Source of the DNA: Clostridiales bacterium
Lineage (GTDB): Bacteria; Bacillota; Clostridia; Oscillospirales; Oscillospiraceae
DNA: 64,000 nt
NCBI GenBank assembly: GCA_025757645.1
Contig: CP107216.1
Span: forward strand, 619,501-683,500
Direction of reading: 5' to 3'
Shown here: one piece after another, positions 9,084 to 16,864 of the stretch
Position numbering within the stretch: the first letter of the stretch is position 1
How the letters are laid out: each line of letters begins with the position of its first letter
Notes under the pieces: generated by a model
What the model was told of the DNA's origin: nothing
Seen by the model: only the letters and a program-made list of their open reading frames with translations
Database searches by the model: none
Program-made: the position numbers and the translations under genes

Positions 9084-9413
9084 TCAAAAGACGAGCTGCA
9101 CGAGCAACATGTAGCACACGGTGCCGGCGGCGATGCTCAGCAGTGTGTTGCGCCGCCACCAGTGCAGACCCGCCGTCACGCCGACGGCGATGACCTGCGG
9201 CACCCACGCCCCGGCGGCGGTAAACTGCATCCCGCGCAGGCAGTAGACCAGCAGCGAGACCATGACGGCCATGGGCAGGATCTTGCCGAAGTACTCCACG
9301 ACCTTCGGCACGGCGCGGTGGCCGAACAGCAGCCATGGCAGCCAGCGCTCCAAAAACGTGCACGCGGCGCAGACCGCGATGATGGCGATGCTCTGTCCGA
9401 CGGAGATGGTCAT
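9084..9413 (-). CDS. azlD: Branched-chain amino acid exporter subunit AzlD
   Basis: 109 aa, four hydrophobic segments, typical AzlD length and start (IAIIAVCAACTFLERWLPWLLF). It forms the small subunit of a two-component branched-chain amino acid exporter with AzlC. The start overlaps the azlC stop by 4 nt. Confidence 0.92.
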   Translation of the reverse strand: MTISVGQSIAIIAVCAACTFLERWLPWLLFGHRAVPKVVEYFGKILPMAVMVSLLVYCLRGMQFTAAGAWVPQVIAVGVTAGLHWWRRNTLLSIAAGTVCYMLLVQLVF

Positions 9414-10114
9414 GCCCCGGCACCTCCTTCGGCATACTTCGGCTCGAGCACCGGGCGCAGCAGCGTGAGCGCCGCGACCGTCACGAGCAGCGACGGCAGC
9501 AGAAACTTGTCCGGCCCGAGCAGCAGCAGCGCGCCGATGCTCGACACGGCGGCGACCGCGGCGGGGATGCGCGTGCGCGCGCCGCGCAACTGATCGACCA
9601 CGATGACCGTGAACAGCGCCGTGAGCGCAAAGTCGATGCCCGTGGTGTCAAATGGGATGAGCGAGCCGACGAGCCCGCCGAGCATGGACAGCGCCACCCA
9701 GTAAAACGTCACGAACGCGGCCGTGAGCACGTAGGCCCACTTCTCGTTGACGTCGGGGCCGAAATCGTGCGAGCAGTGCAGCGAATAGTTCTCGTCGCAC
9801 AGCGAGTAGATCAGAAACCAGCGCCACGGGCCGAAGGAGCGGAACTTGTCGATGAACGACAGGCCGTAGAAAATATGCCGGCTGTTGAGCAGCAGCGCCA
9901 GCACGGCCACCGTGGCAAGCGACACGCTGCCGGCAAAGAACGTGACCATCAGAAACTGCAGCGAGCCTGCCAGCACGAACAGGCTGCACGCGCCCGACCA
10001 CAGGAAGTTATAGCCCGCCTGCTGCATGAGCAGCCCGTAGGCGAGGCCGACGGGGAAGAAGCCGATCAGGATCGGGATCGAGTGGTGGAAGGCGTAGGCG
10101 GCCGTTTTGTGCAT
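9410..10114 (-). CDS. azlC: Branched-chain amino acid exporter subunit AzlC
   Basis: 234 aa integral membrane protein. The N-terminal HSIPILIGFFPVGLAYGLLMQQAGYNFLWS and the central NSRHIFYGLSF are AzlC hallmarks. It exports branched-chain amino acids together with AzlD, which is encoded immediately downstream. The start is preceded by GAAAGGAG. Its own promoter lies at 10156-10184. Confidence 0.93.
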   Translation of the reverse strand: MHKTAAYAFHHSIPILIGFFPVGLAYGLLMQQAGYNFLWSGACSLFVLAGSLQFLMVTFFAGSVSLATVAVLALLLNSRHIFYGLSFIDKFRSFGPWRWFLIYSLCDENYSLHCSHDFGPDVNEKWAYVLTAAFVTFYWVALSMLGGLVGSLIPFDTTGIDFALTALFTVIVVDQLRGARTRIPAAVAAVSSIGALLLLGPDKFLLPSLLVTVAALTLLRPVLEPKYAEGGAGA

Positions 10115-10155
10115 GGCGGGTCGCTCCTTTCTGCCGCAGGGTGCGGCGCGGAGTC

Positions 10156-10184
10156 AGTATAACAGAGCGTTTTCGCTTTTTCAA
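10156..10184 (-). promoter_or_regulatory. Sigma-A promoter of azlCD
   Basis: TTGAAA, 17 nt, TATACT on the minus strand, 42 nt before the azlC ATG. Confidence 0.8.
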
Positions 10185-10200
10185 CAAAGGTTATAAAAAT

Positions 10201-10232
10201 GTCAGCGCCCGCCCGTTGGGGCAGACGCTGAC
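10201..10232 (-). terminator. Terminator of the sodium symporter gene
   Basis: 7-bp stem GTCAGCG with CGCTGAC around an 18-nt loop, followed on the minus strand by ATTTTTATAA. Confidence 0.75.
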
Positions 10233-10254
10233 GGAACTTTTTGTGATGCGGGGT

Positions 10255-11724
10255 TCAGCTCAGGCCGGGGATCTTCAGGCCGAAGAAGTCGATGAGCTGG
10301 CAGAAGAGGATGAACGCGAGCAGCACCGGCACGATGAACTTGAAGCAGAGCTTGAAGTAGCCGGCGGCGCGGTACTTCAAGCCGCTCTGCTCGCACTCGA
10401 GCTGCACGACCTCGGGCTTGAGCACCCAGCCGATGAGGATCGTCATCACGAGCGCACCGAGCGGCATGAGGATGCCCTCGGCGACCATGTCGTACAGGTC
10501 GAGCCAGCAGTCGTTCCATCCGTGCACGCTCAGGCCGAACAGGGTGGCCGGCGTCTCGACGGCGGCGCCGCCGGCAACGCCCGCGCCCAGCCCGTCGAGC
10601 GCGACGAGCGAGCCCGCCACGAACACGAGCGCCGCGACGCTGGCCGTGTGCTTGGCGCGCTTGGGCGTGAGGCCCTTGTCGATCTGCTTATCGACGGCGT
10701 AGGCCGTGCACAGCTCGAGCATGGAGATCGACGACGTGAGCGCCGCGATCAGCACGAGCAGGTAGAAGATGAAGCCGATGAAATTGCCGATGCTGCCCAT
10801 GTGGGCGAACACCGTCTGCATCGAGGCGAACAGCAGTCCGGGGCCGGCGCCGTACTCCACGCCGAAGGCGGAGCAGGCGGGCATGACGGCCATGCCGGCC
10901 ATGACGGCGATGAGCGTGTCCGCGCCGCAGACGATGAGCGCGTTGCGCTGCAGGTGCTCCTGCTTGCCGAGGTAGGAGCCGTAGGTCATCATGACACCGA
11001 GACCGATCGACAGGGAAAAGAACATCTGCCCGGCGGCGTTTTTGAGCACGCGGCCGAAGCCAATTTCCGGATTGCTGAACACGGAGAAGTCGGGGCTGAA
11101 CATGAACTTGTAGCCCTCGGCCGCGCCGGGCTGGCAGGCAATATAGAGGATGATGAACACGAGCAGGCAGAACAGCGCCGGCATGCCGACGTTGCAGAAC
11201 TTCTCGATGCCGCCCTGCACACCGCCGGACACGACGAGGATGTTGAGCAGGATATAGAGCACGAAAAACAGGATCATGCTGTTCGTATCCGTCAGGAAAT
11301 AGCCGAAAAAGCCCGTGCCCTGACCCGACCAGGCAAACTCACTCCCGCCAAAGATGGCCAGGAAGTAGCCGACGGCGTAGCGCAGGACGATGCCGCCGAG
11401 CACGAAGTAAAAGCACATGATGCAAAAGCCGCACACGATGCCCGCGTAACCGAGCCAGGTGTACTTCTTCGACAGGCCGCGGTAGGTGCTCACGGCGCTC
11501 TTGCCGCTGCGGCGGCCGAGCGCGAGCTCGCCGAGCATGACCGTCACGCCCACGAGCACGACGAGCACGAGATACAGCAGCAGGAACACGGCGCCGCCGC
11601 TCTTGCCCATCTTATACGGGAAGCCCCAGATATTGCCGAGGCCAACGGCCGAGCCGATCGAGGCCATGAGGAAGCCGAAGTTGCTGCCCCAGCCGCCGCG
11701 TTTGGATTTGATTTCCGTATCCAC
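10255..11724 (-). CDS. Neurotransmitter:sodium symporter family transporter
   Basis: 489 aa, about 11-12 membrane helices. TM1 carries the NSS fingerprint SIGSAVGLGNIWGFPY, and the sodium-site segment near TM8 (SSISMLELCTAYAVD) is recognisable. Bacterial members import amino acids such as tryptophan, tyrosine or leucine with sodium. The start is GTG at 11724, with AGGAGGG 6 nt upstream. Monocistronic with its own promoter and terminator. Confidence 0.92.
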   Translation of the reverse strand: MDTEIKSKRGGWGSNFGFLMASIGSAVGLGNIWGFPYKMGKSGGAVFLLLYLVLVVLVGVTVMLGELALGRRSGKSAVSTYRGLSKKYTWLGYAGIVCGFCIMCFYFVLGGIVLRYAVGYFLAIFGGSEFAWSGQGTGFFGYFLTDTNSMILFFVLYILLNILVVSGGVQGGIEKFCNVGMPALFCLLVFIILYIACQPGAAEGYKFMFSPDFSVFSNPEIGFGRVLKNAAGQMFFSLSIGLGVMMTYGSYLGKQEHLQRNALIVCGADTLIAVMAGMAVMPACSAFGVEYGAGPGLLFASMQTVFAHMGSIGNFIGFIFYLLVLIAALTSSISMLELCTAYAVDKQIDKGLTPKRAKHTASVAALVFVAGSLVALDGLGAGVAGGAAVETPATLFGLSVHGWNDCWLDLYDMVAEGILMPLGALVMTILIGWVLKPEVVQLECEQSGLKYRAAGYFKLCFKFIVPVLLAFILFCQLIDFFGLKIPGLS

Positions 11725-11789
11725 GAGATCCCTCCTGATTTTTCACATTTCTCCCAAAATACTGTACCGAAAGGTGCAGATATGCCATC

Positions 11790-11817
11790 ATTATACCAGA
11801 CAAACGGCCAATTGCAA
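11790..11817 (-). promoter_or_regulatory. Sigma-A promoter of the sodium symporter gene
   Basis: TTGCAA, 16 nt, TATAAT on the minus strand, with a 65-nt leader to the GTG start. Confidence 0.75.
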
Positions 11818-11854
11818 GCCGCCGTTACACACTTGACAAATATTTGCGCAAAAA

Positions 11855-11881
11855 CGCGGCCGCCCGATCGGGGCGGCCGCG
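11855..11881 (-). terminator. Terminator of the abrB-PLP lyase-EamA operon
   Basis: Perfect 11-bp GC-rich stem (11855-11865 with 11871-11881) with a 5-nt loop, followed by TTTTTGCG on the minus strand. Confidence 0.85.
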
Positions 11882-11922
11882 TGGAACAGACCGGAAATCT
11901 ACGCTGCGGGGGGGGGCAGCGC

Positions 11923-12846
11923 TCACAGGTCGAGAATGCCAATCAGCACGATGCCGACGACGATCAGCAGCAGCATGAGATAGTGCCGCCACGAGAGCTT
12001 CTCGCGCAGGAAGATGCGGCTCCAGAGCACGGACGCGGCGCAGTAGGCCGAGATGATGGGCGCGGCGTACATGACGTGGTCCTCGTCCGCGATGGCGTAG
12101 ATGTACGCGAACTGGCCGGCCGTCTCGAACAGCGCGCCGACGTACTTCGGCCCCTCGCGTTTGGGCAGGAAGCGGTCGTGCCGGATGAACTTGACATACA
12201 CGAATGACACCACCGCCGCGAACAGAAACGTCAGCTCATAGGCGCAGTTGGCGGCGTCCGGGTCAAGGCGCGTGAGCACGCGGCTGTCGGCAAACGTGCC
12301 GGCCGCGTCGAGCAGGCAGTAGGCCACCGGCAGCGCGAGGGCGAGCCAGCTCTTGGCGTAGCGGTAGTTCGAGGCCGCCTGGCGCGCGCGGCGCAGCTCG
12401 TCGTCCTCGCGCGACTCGACCACGCCGAGCCCGATCACGCCGACGCACACGAGCGCGATGGCCAGCAGCACCATCACGCGCATCCCGCCGCTGAGGTCTT
12501 CGTCCAGCCCGCCGAAGCACAGGTACAGCACGGCCACCACCGCGCCGGAGGCGTTGCAGATCGGCGACGAGATGGACAGCTCAATATAGCGCAGGCCGAC
12601 ATAGCCGAGCGCCATCGACACGATGTACAGCAGCGACACGGGCAGGTACGTCCAGATGACGTGCCACGTCACGCTCACGCCGCCGATGAAAATTTCATAC
12701 GCCGCGTGCAGACCCATGACGACGCCGACGGCGATGACCATTTTTAAATGTGCCAGATGATCGTCCGCGTCGCGGCAGCCGATTTTTGAAAACAGATCCG
12801 AGCCCGACCAGCACAGCAGGGCAATGAGAGAAAGCCAGAACCACAT
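11923..12846 (-). CDS. EamA/DMT-superfamily transporter
   Basis: 307 aa with about ten membrane helices in two EamA-like halves. The second half carries the conserved APIISAYCAASVLWSRIFLREKL. DMT proteins mostly export amino acids or metabolites. It starts 3 nt after the stop of the PLP enzyme gene, so the two are probably translated together. The context suggests export or import of the lyase's sulfur or amino acid substrate or product (inference). Confidence 0.88.
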   Translation of the reverse strand: MWFWLSLIALLCWSGSDLFSKIGCRDADDHLAHLKMVIAVGVVMGLHAAYEIFIGGVSVTWHVIWTYLPVSLLYIVSMALGYVGLRYIELSISSPICNASGAVVAVLYLCFGGLDEDLSGGMRVMVLLAIALVCVGVIGLGVVESREDDELRRARQAASNYRYAKSWLALALPVAYCLLDAAGTFADSRVLTRLDPDAANCAYELTFLFAAVVSFVYVKFIRHDRFLPKREGPKYVGALFETAGQFAYIYAIADEDHVMYAAPIISAYCAASVLWSRIFLREKLSWRHYLMLLLIVVGIVLIGILDL

Positions 12847-12849
12847 ACT

Positions 12850-14148
12850 TTATTTCTCCTCCAGTTGATCGAGTGTAACGAGACCGGCGTCCACGAGCTT
12901 CTGCAGGCTCATGAGGATGCCGAGTTTGGCGTGATACCACGTCAGGCCGCCCTGAAAATACACGGCGTAGGGCGGGCGGATCGGCCCGTCGGCCGACAGC
13001 TCAATGGACGAGCCCTGCACGAACGCACCGGCGGCCATGATGACCTCCGAATCGTAGCCCGGCATGGCCCAGGGAATGGGGTCGACATAGCTGTCCACGG
13101 GCGCGGCCGCCTGAATGCCCTTGCAGAAGGCGACCATGCGCTCCGGCGAGCCGAGCTCCACGCACTGGATGATGTCGTGCCGCGGCTCCGCCGCGTTCGG
13201 GATGCAGCGAAAGCCCAGCCGCTCGTAGACATTCGCCGCGAACACCGCGCCCTTGAGCGCGCCGGCCGTCACGGTCGGCGCGAGGAAAAAGCCCTGATAA
13301 AACGCCGGCATGAGCCCGAGGTTCGCGCCGACCTCCTGCCCGAGGCCGGGGGCGCTCAGGCGGTAGGCGCAGCGCTCGACCACATCCTTGCGGCCGCAGA
13401 TGTAGCCGCCGATGGGCGCGAGCCCGCCGCCGGGATTCTTGATGAGGGAACCGACGATCATGTCCGCGCCGAGGTCGGACGGCTCGATCGTCTCGACGAA
13501 CTCGCCGTAGCAGTTATCGACCATGCAGATGACGTTCGGGTCGATGCGCTTGCAGAACGCGATCAGCTCACCGATCTGCTGCACGGAGAACGTCGGCCGC
13601 GTGGCGTAGCCCTTCGAGCGCTGGATGGTTACGAGCTTGACGCCGCCGCGCAGCGCCTGCTCGATGGCCGGATAGTCAAAGCCGTAGTCCGGCAGCAGGT
13701 CGACCTGCCGGTAGTGCACGCCGTATTCCTTGAGCGAGCAGGCGCTCGGGCGGATGCCGATGACCTCCTCGAGCGTGTCATACGGCGCGCCGACGGGGCT
13801 GAGCAGCGTGTCGCCGGGCAGGAGGTTGGCGCTGAGCGCCACGGTCAGCGCGTGCGTGCCGCAGGTGATCTGCGGCCGCACGAGCGCGGCCTCCGTGTGG
13901 AAGCAGTCGGCATAGACGCGCTCGAGATTGTCGCGCCCGGCGTCGTTGTAGCCGTAGCCCGTGGTGGCGGCAAAGTGCGTCGCGTCGACACGGTTTTTCT
14001 GCATCGCGCCGATGACCTTGCACTGGTTATATTCCGCGACGCGGTCGATCTCGTCGAAGCGCGCGCGCAGACCGGCGAGCACCTCCTCGCCGAAGCGGTG
14101 CACCGCCGGCGTGATGCCGAGCGCGGTGTACATGGACTCTGTATTCAT
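12850..14148 (-). CDS. PLP-dependent methionine gamma-lyase-like protein ('aluminium resistance' family)
   Basis: 432 aa fold-type I PLP enzyme of the Met_gamma_lyase family found in Firmicutes (YnbB-like). The likely PLP lysine is K237 in GSLIKNPGGG, and the PLP-ring aspartate is D211 in VDNCYGEF. ITCGTHAL near 95-101 is a typical phosphate-binding region. The precise reaction of this family is poorly defined despite the old aluminium-resistance name. Second gene of a three-gene operon between an AbrB-like regulator and an EamA transporter. Confidence 0.88.
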   Translation of the reverse strand: MNTESMYTALGITPAVHRFGEEVLAGLRARFDEIDRVAEYNQCKVIGAMQKNRVDATHFAATTGYGYNDAGRDNLERVYADCFHTEAALVRPQITCGTHALTVALSANLLPGDTLLSPVGAPYDTLEEVIGIRPSACSLKEYGVHYRQVDLLPDYGFDYPAIEQALRGGVKLVTIQRSKGYATRPTFSVQQIGELIAFCKRIDPNVICMVDNCYGEFVETIEPSDLGADMIVGSLIKNPGGGLAPIGGYICGRKDVVERCAYRLSAPGLGQEVGANLGLMPAFYQGFFLAPTVTAGALKGAVFAANVYERLGFRCIPNAAEPRHDIIQCVELGSPERMVAFCKGIQAAAPVDSYVDPIPWAMPGYDSEVIMAAGAFVQGSSIELSADGPIRPPYAVYFQGGLTWYHAKLGILMSLQKLVDAGLVTLDQLEEK

Positions 14149-14172
14149 CGTTCCTCTCCTTATATCCTTATA

Positions 14173-14406
14173 TCATTCGTCAGATTCGTCGAAAATTTTT
14201 GCGGCCACGTCGCGCATGACCTCCGGCCGCGTGACCACGATGCCGCGCGCCTCGTCGCCGAGCACGAGCAGCGTGTCTCCCGGTTGAATGCCGAAGACCG
14301 TGCGCGCCTCCTTCGGGATCACGATCTGGCCCTTTTCGCCGACCTTCACCGTACCGAAGATGTGCCGGTCGCGGCTCTGGCCGAGCACGTGCTTGCCTCC
14401 GGGCAT
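14173..14406 (-). CDS. AbrB/SpoVT-type DNA-binding protein
   Basis: 77 aa. The swapped-hairpin AbrB domain is at about residues 17-60 (GTVKVGEKGQIVIPKEARTVFGIQPGDTLLVLGDE). A transition-state or local regulator, first gene of the operon with the PLP lyase and transporter, so probably an autoregulator. The start is supported by CAGGAGG. A 16-bp dyad lies in its promoter region. Confidence 0.9.
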   Translation of the reverse strand: MPGGKHVLGQSRDRHIFGTVKVGEKGQIVIPKEARTVFGIQPGDTLLVLGDEARGIVVTRPEVMRDVAAKIFDESDE

Positions 14407-14438
14407 AGCCTCGCCTCCTGTTGCGGAAATTCATACTT

Positions 14439-14454
14439 TTCCTACTTGTAGGAA
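14439..14454. promoter_or_regulatory. Candidate operator dyad upstream of the abrB-like operon
   Basis: Inverted repeat TTCCTACTTGTAGGAA, 7-bp arms and 2-nt spacer, 33 nt upstream of the ATG at 14406 and in the divergent interval to xpt. Binding by the adjacent AbrB protein is inference. Confidence 0.4.
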
Positions 14455-14545
14455 CCGATGATACCGCACATCGACGGGAAAGTCAACCGCGTCCGGCACA
14501 AAAACCGTCCATTCGGCGATTTGCCGGATTTTTTGCGAAAAACGG

Positions 14546-14574
14546 TTGCGCGCGCCCGGCGCGGGTGCTACGAT
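14546..14574 (+). promoter_or_regulatory. Sigma-A promoter of xpt
   Basis: TTGCGC, 17 nt, TACGAT; 38 nt before the xpt ATG. No purine aptamer lies in this leader. Confidence 0.7.
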
Positions 14575-14611
14575 AAAGACCATCTTAGTGATTGTGGGAG
14601 GATGGAGCGAT

Positions 14612-15184
14612 ATGCAGCTTCTCGAGCAGCGCATTCTCGCCGAGGGCGAGGTCAAATCCAGCGAGATCCTGAAAGTGGACCGGTTTTTGAACCATCAGAT
14701 GGACCCGAAGCTGTTTCTGGCGATGGCGGAGGAATGGAAGCGGCTGTTCGACGGCTGCGGCGTGAACAAGCTCGTCACGATCGAGGCCAGCGGCATCGGC
14801 ATCGCGGCCGTGGCCGGGCTCGTGTTCGACTGTCCGGTCGTGTTCGCCAAGAAAACCAAGAGCCGCAACGTCTCCGACGATGCGTACACGACGGTCGTGC
14901 ACTCGTTCACGCACGGCAATGACAACACCATCCGCATCTCGCGCGAGTATCTCTCGCCGGACGACCGCGTGCTCGTCATCGACGATTTCCTCGCCAACGG
15001 TGCGGCGCTCGACGGACTCATCACGCTCATCGAGGGCGCGGGCGCGACCGTGGTCGGCGCCGGCATCGCGGTGGAAAAGGCGTTTCAGCCCGGCGGTGCG
15101 CGCATCCGCGCGCGCGGCTACCGCGTGGAATCGCTCGCCCGCGTGCAGAGCATGGACCCCGAGACGGGCATCGTGTTCTGCTGA
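14612..15184 (+). CDS. xpt: Xanthine phosphoribosyltransferase
   Basis: 190 aa, the normal Xpt length. It converts xanthine and PRPP to XMP in purine salvage. The PRPP-binding loop VLVIDDFLANG is at 120-130, and MQLLEQRI...VDRFLNHQMDP is the family start. The ATG at 14612 is preferred because GGGAGGA lies upstream and the length then fits. It stands directly before a purine-riboswitch-controlled nucleoside transporter, so the two form a salvage neighbourhood. Confidence 0.95.
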   Translation: MQLLEQRILAEGEVKSSEILKVDRFLNHQMDPKLFLAMAEEWKRLFDGCGVNKLVTIEASGIGIAAVAGLVFDCPVVFAKKTKSRNVSDDAYTTVVHSFTHGNDNTIRISREYLSPDDRVLVIDDFLANGAALDGLITLIEGAGATVVGAGIAVEKAFQPGGARIRARGYRVESLARVQSMDPETGIVFC

Positions 15185-15247
15185 GCGGCGTTGTGCAAAT
15201 CGACGGGGAAAATGTTTCAAAAGTATGAAATTCGCTCATTTCGACGG

Positions 15248-15276
15248 TTGACAACCCCGTTCGCCCATGGTAACGT
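15248..15276 (+). promoter_or_regulatory. Promoter upstream of the purine riboswitch
   Basis: Perfect TTGACA at 15248-15253 with a weaker TAACGT 17 nt later; the aptamer begins about 40 nt downstream. Confidence 0.6.
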
Positions 15277-15317
15277 ATAAGTGTTCCCGCGCTGCGGGAG
15301 CGATCGTAAATAGCAGT

Positions 15318-15380
15318 CGATATATACCAAAGGATATGGCTTGGCGTTTCTACCCGGCATCGTAAATTGCTGGACTATCG
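15318..15380 (+). promoter_or_regulatory. Guanine-type purine riboswitch aptamer
   Basis: The three-way junction core of the purine riboswitch is present in order: P1 CGATA with TATCG, J1/2 TATA, L2 GGATATGG, J2/3 GTTTCTACC, P3 CCGGCA with TGCTGG around loop TCGTAAAT, and J3/1 GACTA. The C in GACTA is the base that selects guanine; adenine sensors have U there. It is followed by an intrinsic terminator, so guanine binding should switch off the downstream ABC transporter operon. Confidence 0.93.
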
Positions 15381-15429
15381 ATGTGAAATTCCCCGCGGGA
15401 GATGGCAGTACCGGCATCTTCCCGGTTCC

Positions 15430-15475
15430 ACATTGGCAGGAGCGCCGAAAGGTCAGCACCTGCCAATGTTTTTTT
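15430..15475 (+). terminator. Riboswitch expression-platform terminator
   Basis: 11-bp perfect stem ACATTGGCAGG (15430-15440) with CCTGCCAATGT (15459-15469), then seven T. ATGTG just after the P1 3' strand could pair with CACAT at the terminator base and so act as antiterminator; a second hairpin (CGGGAGATG, 15395-15425) lies between. Confidence 0.88.
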
Positions 15476-15539
15476 GTATCTTCTTTGCGCAAGCAATGCA
15501 GATAAATACAAAATTTGATGATTTGAGGGAGAGCTGAGA

Positions 15540-16751
15540 ATGAAAAAGTTCGTTTCGATGCTGCTCGCGCTCGTCATGGTGTTCGCACTGTGCGCCTGCG
15601 GCAGCAAGACCGAGGACGGCGACAAAGCCGAGAGCATCAAGGTCGGCTTTATCTGCCTGCATGACGAGAACTCCACCTACGACAAGAACTTCATCGACGC
15701 CGCGAAGGCTGCCTGCAAGAACGCCGGACTGAGCGAGGATCAGTACATCATTAAGACCAACATCCCCGAGGGCCAGGAGTGCTACAACGCCGCGGCCGAG
15801 CTCGTGGACGCCGGCTGCAACGTCGTCTTCGCCGACAGCTTCGGCCACGAGGACTTCATGATCCAGGCCGCCAAGGATTTCCCGAAGGTGCAGTTCTGCC
15901 ACGCCACCGGCACCAAGGCCCACACCGAGAAGCTCAGCAACTACCACAATGCGTTCGCCTCCATCTATGAAGGCCGCTACCTCGCCGGCGTCGCTGCCGG
16001 TATGAAGCTCAACGAGATGATCGAGGCCGGCAAGTTCACGGCGGACGAGGCCAAGATGGGCTACGTCGGCGCCTTTACCTATGCGGAAGTCATCTCCGGC
16101 TACACCTCTTTCTATCTGGGCGCCAAGTCCGTGTGCCCGACCGTGACCATGGACGTCACCTTCACCGGCTCCTGGTACGATGAGGCCCTCGAGAAGGAAG
16201 CTGCCAACAAGCTCATCGCCGGCGGCTGCAAGCTCATCAGCCAGCACGCCGACTCCATGGGCGCTCCGACCGCCTGCGAGACGGCCGGCGTCCCGAACGT
16301 CTCCTACAACGGCAGCACCGAGTCTGCCTGCCCGAACACCTTCATCGTTTCCTCCCGCATCGACTGGACCCCGTACTATGAGATGGTCATCAAGGCCGTT
16401 CAGGACGGCACCTCGCTCGATTCCGACTGGACCGGCACCCTCAAGACTGGCTCCGTCGTGCTGACCGATGTCAACGAGAAGGTCGCTGCCAAGGGCACTG
16501 CCGAGAAGATTGCCGAAGTCACCAAGCAGCTCGAGGACGGCACCCTGCACGTCTTTGACACCTCCACCTTCACCGTCAAGGGCGAGACCCTGACCAGCTA
16601 CATGGCCGATGTTGACACCGACGCCGACAACGCCGGCGACACCGAGGCCATCAGCGACGGTTACTTCCACGAGTCCGAGTTCCGCGCCGCTCCGTACTTC
16701 AATGTGCAGATCGACGGCATCAACCTGCTCGACCAGAACTTTGGCAGCTGA
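15540..16751 (+). CDS. BMP-family nucleoside-binding lipoprotein of an ABC transporter
   Basis: 403 aa. Lipoprotein signal peptide with lipidated Cys at residue 20 (LCAC|GSK), then the BMP/Med periplasmic-binding-like fold (KVGFICLHDE, ADSFGHEDF, EGRYLAGVAAG, YVGAFTYAEVISGYTSFYLGAKSV). Members such as NupN bind guanosine and other nucleosides outside the membrane. Control by a guanine riboswitch and the following ATPase/permease genes support a purine nucleoside role. Strong codon bias and a hairpin after the gene suggest it is the most abundant component. Confidence 0.93.
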   Translation: MKKFVSMLLALVMVFALCACGSKTEDGDKAESIKVGFICLHDENSTYDKNFIDAAKAACKNAGLSEDQYIIKTNIPEGQECYNAAAELVDAGCNVVFADSFGHEDFMIQAAKDFPKVQFCHATGTKAHTEKLSNYHNAFASIYEGRYLAGVAAGMKLNEMIEAGKFTADEAKMGYVGAFTYAEVISGYTSFYLGAKSVCPTVTMDVTFTGSWYDEALEKEAANKLIAGGCKLISQHADSMGAPTACETAGVPNVSYNGSTESACPNTFIVSSRIDWTPYYEMVIKAVQDGTSLDSDWTGTLKTGSVVLTDVNEKVAAKGTAEKIAEVTKQLEDGTLHVFDTSTFTVKGETLTSYMADVDTDADNAGDTEAISDGYFHESEFRAAPYFNVQIDGINLLDQNFGS

Positions 16752-16768
16752 TATCTGAATCTACCGCA

Positions 16769-16800
16769 GAGGGAAGGCCTGTCAACCCGGGCCTTCCCTC
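16769..16800 (+). terminator. Intercistronic hairpin after the lipoprotein gene
   Basis: Perfect 11-bp stem GAGGGAAGGCC with GGCCTTCCCTC and a 10-nt loop, but no T run. It is more likely a 3'-end stabiliser or partial terminator that raises lipoprotein mRNA over the ABC genes than a full stop. Confidence 0.55.
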
Positions 16801-16864
16801 ATATGTACTTTAAAGCGCGCCGCCGTCGTGCGGCGTCTGCCGCCATTTCGGGAGGGACACCATA

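Noticed and set aside
14575..14611. A purine riboswitch before xpt
   Set aside because: The leader is only about 30 nt and has none of the aptamer core; the aptamer belongs to the next operon.
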